DNA from: Nesterenkonia marinintestina
Lineage (GTDB): Bacteria; Actinomycetota; Actinomycetes; Actinomycetales; Micrococcaceae
Length of the DNA stretch: 64,000 nt
Assembly: GCF_025420485.1 (NCBI RefSeq)
Contig: NZ_JAOEFD010000001.1
Location: forward strand, 186,001 to 250,000
Reading direction: 5' to 3'
Shown here: piece by piece, positions 54,730-62,402 of the stretch
How positions within the stretch are numbered: the stretch's first letter is position 1
Layout: each line of letters begins with the position of its first letter
Made by a program: the position numbers and the translations under genes
Notes under the pieces: generated by a model
Databases searched by the model: none
What the model was told of the DNA's origin: nothing
Seen by the model: the letters and a program-made list of their open reading frames with translations, nothing else

Positions 54730-56931
54730 TCAGCGGCGGGCGTACTCCTCGAACCGACGGCCCCATGCGTACTCGGCCATCCCCCGACCCTCGCGCAGCC
54801 AGATCCGGTCCGCATAGCGCAGCGGACGGCGGCGCAGGCGGCGCGCGGCGGCCCGACCGGCGCCCGCGCCCAGCCTGACCGCGGCCTCGGCGAGGATGGA
54901 GGCCCGGCCGCGTCCCCGCTTCTGCGCCTTCTTCGCCCGCACATGACCGGCTCGGACGCCGCGGCGGCGCATCCAGTCCTCGGTGGCCCGCTCCTCGGGG
55001 ACGTCCTCCTCGACGATCGCCTCGGGCTCCCACCAGCTGCGCGCGCCGGCGGCCTGCATGCGGGAGAACAGCTCGGAGTCCTCGCCTCCGGTCAGATTGA
55101 AGTCCGGATCGAACCGCAGCCCGTCCTCGCCGAGGAACCACCCGGCGCGGACCAGGACGTTGTTCGTCGCCGGACGACCGGCCCAGGGACCTGCCGGGAA
55201 GTCGATGCGACGGATGAAGCCGCCCGAGTCCCCCGTCGATCCGGCCGGCAGGTGTGAGACCACCGGGCCGGAGACGGTGTCCGCACCCGAGTCCTCGGCG
55301 GCGCGCAGCAGGGCGGCGAGCCACTGCGGGCGGACCCGCTCGTCGTCGTCGAGGAAGACCACCGCCTCGGCGTCGGAGGGCACGGCGTCCAGGGACGCGT
55401 TCCGCGCCGCCACGATCCCCGGCTCGGCCTGGTGGACGTAGACGGCCTCGGGGTAGAGCTCTCCGACGACGTCGCGGGCGCCCGCCTCGGGATCGTTGTC
55501 GACCACGATGAGCCGGGGGACGGAACCGGCGGCCGTGTCGAGTCCCTCCGAGGCCCGCAGCGAACCGAGGAGCTCGGCCAGGAGCCGGTTCCGCCGATAG
55601 GTGCACACACAGATCCACGTCCGGTCGGCGCGCAGCCGACCCTCTCCTTCGACCGCATCGTCCGCATCGCCCGCATCGCCCGCATCGCCCGCATGGGCGG
55701 GCGCGGTCTGCGGCGGGGCGCCGATGAGCTCACGCAGACGCTGCGAGTACCGCCGGCCCAGTCCGGGCAGGTCGGCATTCTCGGCCACCCAGCGGCGTCC
55801 GCTGGAGGACGTCGGTGTGGACTCCGGATCGCGGGCGAGCCGGTCGAACAGCGCGGCGAGGGTCTCGGCGTCGGCGTCCTCCACGACGTCCGAGTTCTCG
55901 GCGTGCCGCAGGATCTCAGCGGCCTCTCCGGCGACGGCGGCGGTGATGTGGGTGCCCAGCCCCATCAGTTCGAAGGTCTTCGACGGGACGGTCCACGCGA
56001 AGGACGGCCAGTCGGTGCGCAGGCTGACCAGCACCGAGTCGGCCCAGTCGAGATGCCCGCGCAGCTCCTCGCCGTGGGCGGGCCGGCGGAACTCCACCGC
56101 CGGGCAGTCGGCGGCGCGGGCGATGAGCCGTGACCTCTGGGTGCCCGATCCGACCATCCGGAGGGTCACCTCGACCTCACCGGCCCGATGGACGGCGCGC
56201 ACGGCGTCGATGACGGTCTCGAGCCCCTGGCTCTCCCCGTGGTTGCCGTAGTAGAGCACCCGCAACCGCCCCGCACGGCGAGGCGCCGCGGCGGGCTGCG
56301 GCAGCTCGGTCAGGTCGACCCCGTTGCTGATCGTCTCGACCCGGGCGCCGCGGGCTCGCAGCCGCTCCGCGAACCCGGAGGTCACCGCGACCACCAGGTC
56401 CGCTCGGCGCTGGACTCCGGTGAGCACCGACTCCAGCACGTCGACGGCCGGGCCGGCCCGCAGCGACGCCTCTCGGGCCAGATCGGGCCAGGCGTCACGC
56501 ATGTCCAGGACCAGCGGCACACCTCGCAGCCGTGCGGCGACCCACCCGGTGACCGCCAGCGGAAGCGCCGGCACCGTGGTGATCAGGACGTCGGGACGCG
56601 GGGCCGCAGCCGACCGCGGGACCAGCAGGGCCGCCGAGAGCATGTCGGCGGCGAAGCGACCCGCCCGCGAATCGCGCACCAGCGCATAGGGCACCCGCCG
56701 CACCTGCTCGCCGGCCGGACCCGGCTCCGGCCGGAGGCCGAACCGACCGAAGGCCTGCCCCGCGGCCGGAGTGTGGCGCGGATTGCGTGCCGGAGCGACG
56801 ACGTCGACGGTCCAGCCGTCGGCGACGAGGGCGGCGACCAGACGCTGCCAGCGCCGCTGGGGCGGGGTCCGTTCGGGCCAGTACGAGTGGGTGATCAGCT
56901 GGACCCGGCCGGGTGAGGATCCTCGGATCAC
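54730..56931 (-). CDS. Double glycosyltransferase: GT4 plus GT2
   Basis: A 733-residue protein. The N-terminal GT4 domain (about 1-400) has ITHSYWPERTPPQRRW, VLYYGNHGESQGLETVIDA and SKTFELMGLGTHITAAV. A linker of GDA repeats (about 410-435) follows. The GT2 domain (about 440-640) shows CVCTYRRNRLLAELLGSL, VVDNDPEAGARD, AARNASLDAVPSDAEAVVFLDDDE and the TGGEDSELFSRM acceptor motif. The basic tail is probably membrane-associated. GTG 56931 overlaps the LCP stop as GTGA. The frame stays open further upstream but only translates the LCP repeat as RGRPG. Confidence 0.87.
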   Translation of the reverse strand: MIRGSSPGRVQLITHSYWPERTPPQRRWQRLVAALVADGWTVDVVAPARNPRHTPAAGQAFGRFGLRPEPGPAGEQVRRVPYALVRDSRAGRFAADMLSAALLVPRSAAAPRPDVLITTVPALPLAVTGWVAARLRGVPLVLDMRDAWPDLAREASLRAGPAVDVLESVLTGVQRRADLVVAVTSGFAERLRARGARVETISNGVDLTELPQPAAAPRRAGRLRVLYYGNHGESQGLETVIDAVRAVHRAGEVEVTLRMVGSGTQRSRLIARAADCPAVEFRRPAHGEELRGHLDWADSVLVSLRTDWPSFAWTVPSKTFELMGLGTHITAAVAGEAAEILRHAENSDVVEDADAETLAALFDRLARDPESTPTSSSGRRWVAENADLPGLGRRYSQRLRELIGAPPQTAPAHAGDAGDAGDADDAVEGEGRLRADRTWICVCTYRRNRLLAELLGSLRASEGLDTAAGSVPRLIVVDNDPEAGARDVVGELYPEAVYVHQAEPGIVAARNASLDAVPSDAEAVVFLDDDERVRPQWLAALLRAAEDSGADTVSGPVVSHLPAGSTGDSGGFIRRIDFPAGPWAGRPATNNVLVRAGWFLGEDGLRFDPDFNLTGGEDSELFSRMQAAGARSWWEPEAIVEEDVPEERATEDWMRRRGVRAGHVRAKKAQKRGRGRASILAEAAVRLGAGAGRAAARRLRRRPLRYADRIWLREGRGMAEYAWGRRFEEYARR
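55653..55697 (-). repeat. 9-bp tandem repeat in the GT4-GT2 linker (5 copies)
   Basis: Five 9-mers of the form CCGCATCGC (last copies degenerate) encode the GDA repeats joining the two glycosyltransferase domains. Confidence 0.85.
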
Positions 56932-58136
56932 TGCTCGTCCCCGTCGTCCTGGTCGTCCCCGTCGTCCTGGTCGTCCCCGTCGTCCTGGTCGTCCTCGTCC
57001 TCCGCGTCGTCGAAGCTCATCCACGAGTCCTCGTCCATCGCCTCCTGCCGGGCGTCCAGGTAGGTGAGGAATCCGTCGAGGTTCTCCCGGCGCAGGGAGC
57101 GGCGCAGGACCTCGGTGGCGTTCTCGTCCTCCTGCAGCACATAGGCACCGCCGGAGGTGACCATCTGGTCTCCGGTCGGGATGGTGAACATGTGGACGTC
57201 GTCCGACCGCAGGCCGCGCATCTCCACGGCGTACCCGCCGACGGTCGCACCGTCGAGCCCCTCGTCCATGGTCAGATAGGGCACGATGCCCTCGACCGCG
57301 TCGTTGACCCGCTGAGGATTCGTCAGGGTGTCGGCCGAGAGGAACCGGTCGATGATCGCTTCGACCACCCGCTGCTGGTTCTGCACGCGCATGAAGTCAC
57401 CCTGCACGAACGACTTGCGCTCACGGACGTAGCGGAGCGCATCGTTGCCCTGCAGCCGGATGGTGCCCTCGGGGTAGAACGTCGGATTGTGCTGCCCGGC
57501 GGAGAAGCTGTGCGGGTTGTCCACGTACACCCCGCCCAGGGCCGTGGTCAGATCCTCGAACCCGGTGAAGTCGATGATTCCTATGTGGTCGATGTGGGTG
57601 TCGAGCAGCTCTTCGACGGTGTCGACCACCAGCGGGTATCCGCCCAGGTCGAGGGCGGAGTTGATGCGGCCCTCCCCCTCGCCGGGGATGTCGACCCACA
57701 GGTCGCGCACGATCGACATGACGTAGACCCCGGAGCGGTCGGCCGGGATGTGGACGAACATCATGGTGTCCGAGCGTTCGCCGTCCTCGCCCTTGGTCTC
57801 CGCGGTGTCCATCCCCTCCCCCCGGCTGTCCGAGCCGAGCAGCAGGATGTTGAGGGTGCCCTCCTCGCTGCGGTCCTGGGAGTCGTCGTCCAGGGAGAGG
57901 TCGAGGATGTTGCGGTTGTCGTCGAAGGTGGTCTGCAGATTGCGCACGTAGAGGCCGGCGGCGACCAGGGCAACGATCACCAGGGCGGACACCGCGGCGG
58001 CTCCGATCAGCAGGAAGCGCCGACGACGACGTCGACGGGCCTCCCGCGGCTCCTCCGAGGCGTCGCCGACGTCGTCGGTCTCGTCCTCGACGACGGCACC
58101 GAGCTCCTCGGTGTCGTCAGCGTCGGATGTCGCCAC
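56928..58136 (-). CDS. LytR-CpsA-Psr (LCP) family cell-wall ligase
   Basis: A 402-residue type II membrane protein: acidic cytosolic N-terminus, seven arginines at about 34-40, one transmembrane helix (41-63), then an extracytoplasmic LCP domain (about 93-300). The domain has LLLGSDSRGEG, DTMMFVHIPADRSGVYVMSI followed by RDLWVDIPG, and RYVRERK, the arginines that bind polyprenyl pyrophosphate. LCP enzymes move lipid-linked glycans onto peptidoglycan. The C-terminus is an acidic repeat (DDQDDG). GTG 58136 has GAGAGGAC upstream. It overlaps the GT4-GT2 gene, so glycan making and attachment are co-expressed. Confidence 0.92.
   Translation of the reverse strand: MATSDADDTEELGAVVEDETDDVGDASEEPREARRRRRRRFLLIGAAAVSALVIVALVAAGLYVRNLQTTFDDNRNILDLSLDDDSQDRSEEGTLNILLLGSDSRGEGMDTAETKGEDGERSDTMMFVHIPADRSGVYVMSIVRDLWVDIPGEGEGRINSALDLGGYPLVVDTVEELLDTHIDHIGIIDFTGFEDLTTALGGVYVDNPHSFSAGQHNPTFYPEGTIRLQGNDALRYVRERKSFVQGDFMRVQNQQRVVEAIIDRFLSADTLTNPQRVNDAVEGIVPYLTMDEGLDGATVGGYAVEMRGLRSDDVHMFTIPTGDQMVTSGGAYVLQEDENATEVLRRSLRRENLDGFLTYLDARQEAMDEDSWMSFDDAEDEDDQDDGDDQDDGDDQDDGDEQ
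56941..56994 (-). repeat. 18-bp tandem repeat at the 3' end of the LCP gene (3 perfect copies)
   Basis: Three identical copies of CCGTCGTCCTGGTCGTCC encode GDDQDD and form the acidic C-terminal tail. Confidence 0.92.
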
Positions 58137-58193
58137 GCAGAGTCCTCTCGAGCCCGGGCAGGCCTCCTCGCAGAGGCCGTGATGTCGGATGCC

Positions 58194-58199
58194 ATGGTA
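58194..58199 (-). promoter_or_regulatory. -10 element TACCAT of the LCP-GT operon
   Basis: TACCAT (within TATACCAT) lies 57 nt before the LCP GTG. It shares the decamer GCCATGGTAT (plus strand) with the rpmE2 promoter. Confidence 0.45.
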
Positions 58200-58244
58200 T
58201 AGGACACGGCCGGACGTCCAGGCGATGCGAGGCCGCCCCGATCC

Positions 58245-59144
58245 TCACCAGCGGCCCGCCCGGGGACGCGGCTGGCAGGACGGACACCAGAAGGAGGAGC
58301 GGCCCATGAAGGGTGTCCGACGGACCACGGCGCCGCAGCGCTCACACGGCATGCCGGCACGACCGTAGGCCCGGAGGCTCCTGTCGAAGTAGCCGGAGGC
58401 GCCGTTGACGTGGACGTAGAGGGAGTCGAAGCTCGTCCCGCCGGCCGCCAGTGCGGCCTCCATCACCTCACGGACCGCCGCAGTCAGTCGTGCCACCTCT
58501 CCGCGGGTGAGGGTCTCGGTCCGGCGGGCGAAGTGCAGCCGGGCGGCCCACAGCGCCTCGTCGGCGTAGATGTTTCCGATCCCTGAGATGAGCGTCTGGT
58601 CCAGCAGCGCGCGTTTGAGGCTGCTTCGGCGGCGCCGCAGAGCGCGGAAGAGCGCTTCGTCGTCGGCCCCCGGCTCCAGCGGGTCAGCGCCGATGTGTGC
58701 GGCGGCGGTCGGCACCGACCCCGAAGGGTGCCCCGAGGGCACCAGCGGGGAGAGCTGCAGACCCCCGAAGATCCGCTGATCCACGAAGCGCAGCTGCTCC
58801 GGCAGCCCGGGTGCGGAGCTGAGGTCCATCACGACCTTCAGGTGCTTCTCCGGCGGTGCCTCGGCGTCCTCCATGAGGACCTGGCCGCTCATGCCCAGAT
58901 GGATCATCAGCGCCGTCGTCGGGGAACTCGGGGCCGGTCCCTCCAGAGGGATCCACAGGAACTTCCCACGACGCCGGGGTGCGGCCAGCCGGGTGCCGAC
59001 TGTACGTCGGAGGAAGTCCTCCGTGCCGCCCTCGTGCCGGCGCAGGCTGCGGGCGTCCAGGACGGTGACCTGCTCGACGGTCCGGCCGGCGGCCCATGCG
59101 TCCACGCCGCGTCGGACCACCTCGACCTCGGGGAGCTCAGGCAC
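58245..59144 (-). CDS. mutM: Formamidopyrimidine-DNA glycosylase
   Basis: A 299-residue base-excision repair enzyme for 8-oxoguanine and formamidopyrimidines. The N-terminal MPELPEVE has the catalytic Pro2/Glu3, with RRRGKFLWI carrying the conserved lysine near 61. The helix-two-turn-helix segment [14 protein letters not shown] is present. A C-terminal zinc finger CERC...CPSC closes the protein. ATG 59144 overlaps the rnc 3' end by 8 nt. In many actinobacteria smc and ftsY follow mutM; here the LCP gene follows instead. Confidence 0.96.
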   Translation of the reverse strand: MPELPEVEVVRRGVDAWAAGRTVEQVTVLDARSLRRHEGGTEDFLRRTVGTRLAAPRRRGKFLWIPLEGPAPSSPTTALMIHLGMSGQVLMEDAEAPPEKHLKVVMDLSSAPGLPEQLRFVDQRIFGGLQLSPLVPSGHPSGSVPTAAAHIGADPLEPGADDEALFRALRRRRSSLKRALLDQTLISGIGNIYADEALWAARLHFARRTETLTRGEVARLTAAVREVMEAALAAGGTSFDSLYVHVNGASGYFDRSLRAYGRAGMPCERCGAVVRRTPFMGRSSFWCPSCQPRPRAGRW

Positions 59145-59886
59145 CGGCGGGTTCGCCGCCCGGCCGGGACGCGGCCTCGGGGTCCGAGGCCTGAGAGGGC
59201 GCCAGCTCCTCCACGCTGAGCCGTGCGGCCTCGCGCTCGGCGTCCTTCTTGGACTTGCCGACGCCGGTGCGGTAGCGGCTCCCGCCCACTGTGAGGGTCG
59301 CGGCGAAGGTCTTGTCGTGGTCCGGCCCGGAGTCCTCGATGAGGTACCGGATGTCGCCGAGGTCCCGGGCGGCGGCGATCTCCTGGACCGTCGTCTTCCA
59401 GTCGCGTCCGGCGTTCATCGCCTGCCGGTCGGAGAGCAGCGGCACGACGTGGCGCAGCACGAACTCGCGTGCGGTGTCCAAGGAGGTGGACAGGTAGGCG
59501 GCACCGATGAGCGCCTCCATGGTGTCGGCCAGGATCGAGTCCTTGTCCCGACCGCCGGTGCGCAGCTCTCCGGCACCGAGCATGATGTGCGGGCCGATGT
59601 CGAGGGAGCGGCCGATCCGGGCCAGCGCGCGGGTGGAGACCAGTGCGGCGCGCAGCTTGGCGAGGTCACCCTCGCTGTGTTCGGGGAACCTCGCGTAGAG
59701 GTAGTCGGTGACCGAGTATCCCAGCACGGAGTCCCCGAGGAACTCCAGCCGCTCGTTGGTGGGGATCCCGTCGTTCTCGTAGGAGTACGAGCGGTGCGTC
59801 AGGGCAAGACGGAGAGCCTCGGGGGCGATGTGCACCCCGAGGCTCTCCGTCAGCGTCTGTGGGTCGGCCGCGACCTCGTGAGTCAT
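59137..59886 (-). CDS. rnc: Ribonuclease III
   Basis: A 249-residue double-strand-specific RNase for rRNA processing. The catalytic RNase III motif [14 protein letters not shown] (residues about 43-56) and the second acidic site [12 protein letters not shown] near 118 are intact. A double-stranded RNA-binding domain follows ([11 protein letters not shown] to [16 protein letters not shown]), then a Pro/Gly tail. ATG 59886 is the only good start; the 14 nt just upstream form a perfect inverted repeat that may hide it. It lies 17 nt after rpmF. Confidence 0.95.
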   Translation of the reverse strand: MTHEVAADPQTLTESLGVHIAPEALRLALTHRSYSYENDGIPTNERLEFLGDSVLGYSVTDYLYARFPEHSEGDLAKLRAALVSTRALARIGRSLDIGPHIMLGAGELRTGGRDKDSILADTMEALIGAAYLSTSLDTAREFVLRHVVPLLSDRQAMNAGRDWKTTVQEIAAARDLGDIRYLIEDSGPDHDKTFAATLTVGGSRYRTGVGKSKKDAEREAARLSVEELAPSQASDPEAASRPGGEPAGA

Positions 59887-59900
59887 CTCCGGTCCGGAGA
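59886..59900 (-). promoter_or_regulatory. Perfect inverted repeat at the rnc start codon
   Basis: TCTCCGG-T-CCGGAGA directly abuts or overlaps the first base of the rnc ATG. As RNA it could form a small hairpin that masks the start, or mark a processing site. Confidence 0.4.
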
Positions 59901-59902
59901 GA

Positions 59903-60106
59903 TCAGGCGTCGGCGACCTTACGGCCCTTGTACTCGTAGAACAGGGGGGTTCCGGCCGAGTCGGTGACCAGCTTCGCCTGATGCGGCTGGCTGTAGACGA
60001 CACGGCCGTTCTCCACCGTCTTCACCAGCGTGGGGGCCTGGGCCTTCCACTGGGAACGGCGGTGACGGGTGTTGGCACGGGACTTCTTCCGCTTCGGAAC
60101 AGCCAC
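59903..60106 (-). CDS. rpmF: 50S ribosomal protein L32
   Basis: A 67-residue bL32, beginning MAVPKRKKSRANTRHRRSQWK as in all members. It has no cysteine, so it is the zinc-free form. GTG 60106 begins the conserved sequence. It follows yceD by 43 nt, the usual yceD-rpmF pairing. Confidence 0.96.
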   Translation of the reverse strand: MAVPKRKKSRANTRHRRSQWKAQAPTLVKTVENGRVVYSQPHQAKLVTDSAGTPLFYEYKGRKVADA

Positions 60107-60149
60107 GGTGTCTCTCTTCTCTCTCGATTGCGGGCAGGTCGTATGGGGC

Positions 60150-60722
60150 TCAGCCTCGGCGGCCGTCCTCGTCCTCAGATCCCTCGAGATCCTCGGCGAG
60201 GCCCGCCAGAGCGGCCCAGCGGGGGTCGATCTGTTCGTGTGCGTGGTCCGGATCGTCCTCCATACGGAATCCGCACTGCGAGCACAGCCCCGGGCAGTCC
60301 TCGCGGCACACCGGCCGGAACGGCAGCGCCGAGACCATCAGGTCACGCAGCACCGGCTCCAGCTCGACGGTGAGACCATCGGTGACGAGGCGCTCCTCCT
60401 CGTCCTCCGAGTCCGTCTCAGCCCGCTCCGGGTACGTGAACAGCTGCATCACGTCCACGGTGAGCGGGTAGGCCAGCTCGTCCAGACAGCGTCCGCACTG
60501 GCCCTGCGCGCGGGCGGAGGCCGTTCCCGTCACCAGCACACCTTCGTGCACCGACTCGAGGCGCAGATCCAGTTCGAGGTCCTCCCCCGCAGGGAGGCCG
60601 ATCAGCACGGTGGAGAACTCCGCGGGCATCGGGACCGTCCGTGTGAGGGTCTCCAGGGTGCCGGGGCGCCCCCGGAGCTCCTTGACCTCGACGGACAGGT
60701 CGCCGCCCTGCTGAGCAGTCAC
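60150..60722 (-). CDS. yceD: YceD/DUF177 family protein (rRNA accumulation)
   Basis: A 190-residue DUF177 protein. The conserved block GQCGRCLDELAYPL (near 82) and the C-terminal RPVCREDCPGLCSQCG (near 148) carry six cysteines in CxxC-like pairs typical of the family. YceD homologues help 23S rRNA accumulation in E. coli and plants, and the gene is normally coupled to rpmF. GTG 60722 is chosen because GGGAG lies 8 nt upstream; the GTG nine bases earlier falls on that site. It heads yceD-rpmF-rnc-mutM. Confidence 0.9.
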   Translation of the reverse strand: MTAQQGGDLSVEVKELRGRPGTLETLTRTVPMPAEFSTVLIGLPAGEDLELDLRLESVHEGVLVTGTASARAQGQCGRCLDELAYPLTVDVMQLFTYPERAETDSEDEEERLVTDGLTVELEPVLRDLMVSALPFRPVCREDCPGLCSQCGFRMEDDPDHAHEQIDPRWAALAGLAEDLEGSEDEDGRRG

Positions 60723-60786
60723 GGTGTTCACTCCCTGCGATCGACGAACCGGATCCAGACAGACGTCAGATCTGGACCGACGTGTC

Positions 60787-60792
60787 AGTCTA
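60787..60792 (-). promoter_or_regulatory. -10 element TAGACT of the yceD-rpmF-rnc-mutM operon
   Basis: TAGACT is 64 nt upstream of the yceD GTG; initiation near 60780 gives a leader with a ribosome binding site. Confidence 0.5.
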
Positions 60793-60821
60793 GCCCACGA
60801 GGCGCGGGGGTGGCGAATCTT

Positions 60822-60839
60822 CCGGACATGCGTGTCCGG
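60822..60839 (-). terminator. Terminator after galU
   Basis: CCGGACA-TGCG-TGTCCGG, a perfect 7-bp stem with a tetraloop, lies 18 nt past the galU stop and before the yceD promoter. Confidence 0.65.
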
Positions 60840-60857
60840 GGAGCACCGGCCGGCGAC

Positions 60858-61754
60858 TCAGTCGAGGTCGGCGACGAACTCCTTCAGCCAGCTGCGCAGA
60901 TCGGCGCCGAGGTCGTCGCGGTCCACCGCGAGCGTGACCACCGCCTGGATGTAGCTGAGCTTGTCACCGGTGTCGTAGCGCCGACCGCGGAACACCACCG
61001 CGTGGACTCCCCCGCCCTCCTCGACGGGACGGGAGGCCATCTGCTGCAGCGCGTCGGTCAGCTGCACCTCGCCGCCGCGTCCGGGGGGCGTGCGCTCGAG
61101 CTCGTCGAAGATCGCCGGGTGCAGCACGTAGCGTCCGATGATGGCCAGATTCGACGGTGCCTCGTCGCTCGGCGGCTTCTCCACCAGCCCGGCCACCGGC
61201 ACGACGTCCGAGCCGGCGACGTCGCCGCCGGCGTCCACGACCCCGTAGGAGCTGACCGCGTCCTGGGGGACCTCCATGACACCGATGACCGAGCCCCCGA
61301 GCTCCTGCTGGGTGCGGAGCATGGTGGACAGCAGCTCGTCGCGGGCGTCGATGATGTCGTCGCCCAGCAGCACGGCGAAGGGCTCGGCCCCGACGTGCTG
61401 GCGTGCGCAGAGCACGGCGTGCCCGAGCCCCTTGGGGTCGCCCTGCCGCAGATAGTGGATCTCCCCGAGCTCGGTGGCCCGGCGCACCGCCGCCAGCTTG
61501 GCGTCGTCCCCCTTGGCCTCGAGGGTGGCCTCCAGCGCCGGCACCCGGTCGAAGTGGTCCTCCAGCGAGCGCTTGTTCCGCCCGGTGATCATCAGGATGT
61601 CGTCCAGACCCGCCGCTGAGGCCTCGGCGACGACGTACTGGATGGCCGGCTCGTCGACGACCGGCAGCATCTCCTTGGGCATGGCCTTGGTGGCCGGCAG
61701 GAAGCGGGTGCCCAGACCGGCGGCGGGGATGACGGCCTTGGTGATCGGACTCAT
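60858..61754 (-). CDS. galU: UTP-glucose-1-phosphate uridylyltransferase
   Basis: A 298-residue nucleotidyltransferase making UDP-glucose. The nucleotide loop AAGLGTRFLPATKAMPKEMLP (residues 11-31, shortened here) and the substrate segments YLRQGDPKGLGHAV, LLGDDI and SSYGVVD are all conserved. GAGGAGG precedes ATG 61754 by 5 nt. It lies 37 nt after coaD and is likely co-transcribed with it, which interrupts the common coaD-yceD order. UDP-glucose would feed the glycosyltransferases encoded at 50-57 kb, although it also has general roles. Confidence 0.95.
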   Translation of the reverse strand: MSPITKAVIPAAGLGTRFLPATKAMPKEMLPVVDEPAIQYVVAEASAAGLDDILMITGRNKRSLEDHFDRVPALEATLEAKGDDAKLAAVRRATELGEIHYLRQGDPKGLGHAVLCARQHVGAEPFAVLLGDDIIDARDELLSTMLRTQQELGGSVIGVMEVPQDAVSSYGVVDAGGDVAGSDVVPVAGLVEKPPSDEAPSNLAIIGRYVLHPAIFDELERTPPGRGGEVQLTDALQQMASRPVEEGGGVHAVVFRGRRYDTGDKLSYIQAVVTLAVDRDDLGADLRSWLKEFVADLD

Positions 61755-61791
61755 GGGGACCTCCTCGGGGTGGACGGGGACGGGACCTGGG

Positions 61792-62298
61792 TCAGCGGTC
61801 GGCGGACCGGTCGGCAGGTCGGTCGGCGGATCGGTCGGTGAGCCGGCGGTGCACGGCCCGCGGGACCATCTCGGAGACGTCGCCGCCGAGGCTGTGGACC
61901 TCTTTGATGAGGGTGGAGGACAGGTGCGTATAGCGCCCGTCGGCCTGCAGGTAGATGGTCTCCAGCCCGGAGAGGTGACGGTTCATGGTGGCCATCGGGC
62001 GTTCGTACTCCAGGTCCTGCGGACCCCTGAGCCCCTTGACCACGGCGGTCGCCCCCTGGGCCCTGCAGAAGTCGGTGAGCAGTCCGCCGCCGAGCGGCTT
62101 CACCGTGATGCCCCGGAAGTAGGAGAACGTCTCCTGGGCCATGGCGATCCGCTCGTCGAGGGAGAACAGCGGAGACTTGTGCATGTTCGCCGAGACCGCG
62201 ACGATCACCTCGTCGAAGAGGTTGGACGCACGTGCGATGACCTCCACATGGCCGTTGTGGAGCGGATCGAAGGAGCCGGGGCACACTGCGGACTGCAT
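61792..62298 (-). CDS. coaD: Phosphopantetheine adenylyltransferase
   Basis: A 168-residue enzyme for the penultimate CoA step. The nucleotidyl motif CPGSFDPLHNGHVEVI (6-21, with HNGH), KSPLFSLDERI and the C-terminal YTHLSSTLIKEV (ISSTxVR-like) are present. After residue about 152 the protein ends in a repeat of SADR units encoded by 12-bp repeats that run up to the stop, a tail not found in usual CoaD. ATG 62298 follows TAGTGT by 7 nt. Divergent from the aminotransferase. Confidence 0.95.
   Translation of the reverse strand: MQSAVCPGSFDPLHNGHVEVIARASNLFDEVIVAVSANMHKSPLFSLDERIAMAQETFSYFRGITVKPLGGGLLTDFCRAQGATAVVKGLRGPQDLEYERPMATMNRHLSGLETIYLQADGRYTHLSSTLIKEVHSLGGDVSEMVPRAVHRRLTDRSADRPADRSADR
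61796..61843 (-). repeat. 12-bp tandem repeat at the 3' end of coaD (4 copies)
   Basis: Four 12-mers based on CGGTCGGCGGAT encode LTDR-SADR-PADR-SADR, the last residues before the coaD stop. Confidence 0.9.
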
Positions 62299-62305
62299 GT
62301 AGAGG

Positions 62306-62311
62306 ACACTA
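62306..62311 (-). promoter_or_regulatory. -10 element TAGTGT, leaderless promoter of coaD
   Basis: TAGTGT, spacer 7 nt (CCTCTAC), then ATG 62298. Confidence 0.6.
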
Positions 62312-62389
62312 CTGCACGCCGTGAGCGACCGGCGAGGAACATCGGTCATCGGACGTCTCGGTGTCGCCCCGAGGGCGGTGGGGACTGTC

Positions 62390-62395
62390 TACGAT
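62390..62395 (+). promoter_or_regulatory. -10 element TACGAT, leaderless promoter of the aminotransferase
   Basis: TACGAT, spacer 7 nt (GGTGGTC), then ATG 62403. Confidence 0.55.
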
Positions 62396-62402
62396 GGTGG
62401 TC

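Noticed and set aside
56932-57024. RGRPG-repeat N-terminus for the GT4-GT2 protein
   Set aside because: It is the LCP 18-bp repeat read in another frame; GTG 56931 with a 4-nt overlap is a better start and begins just before conserved GT4 sequence.
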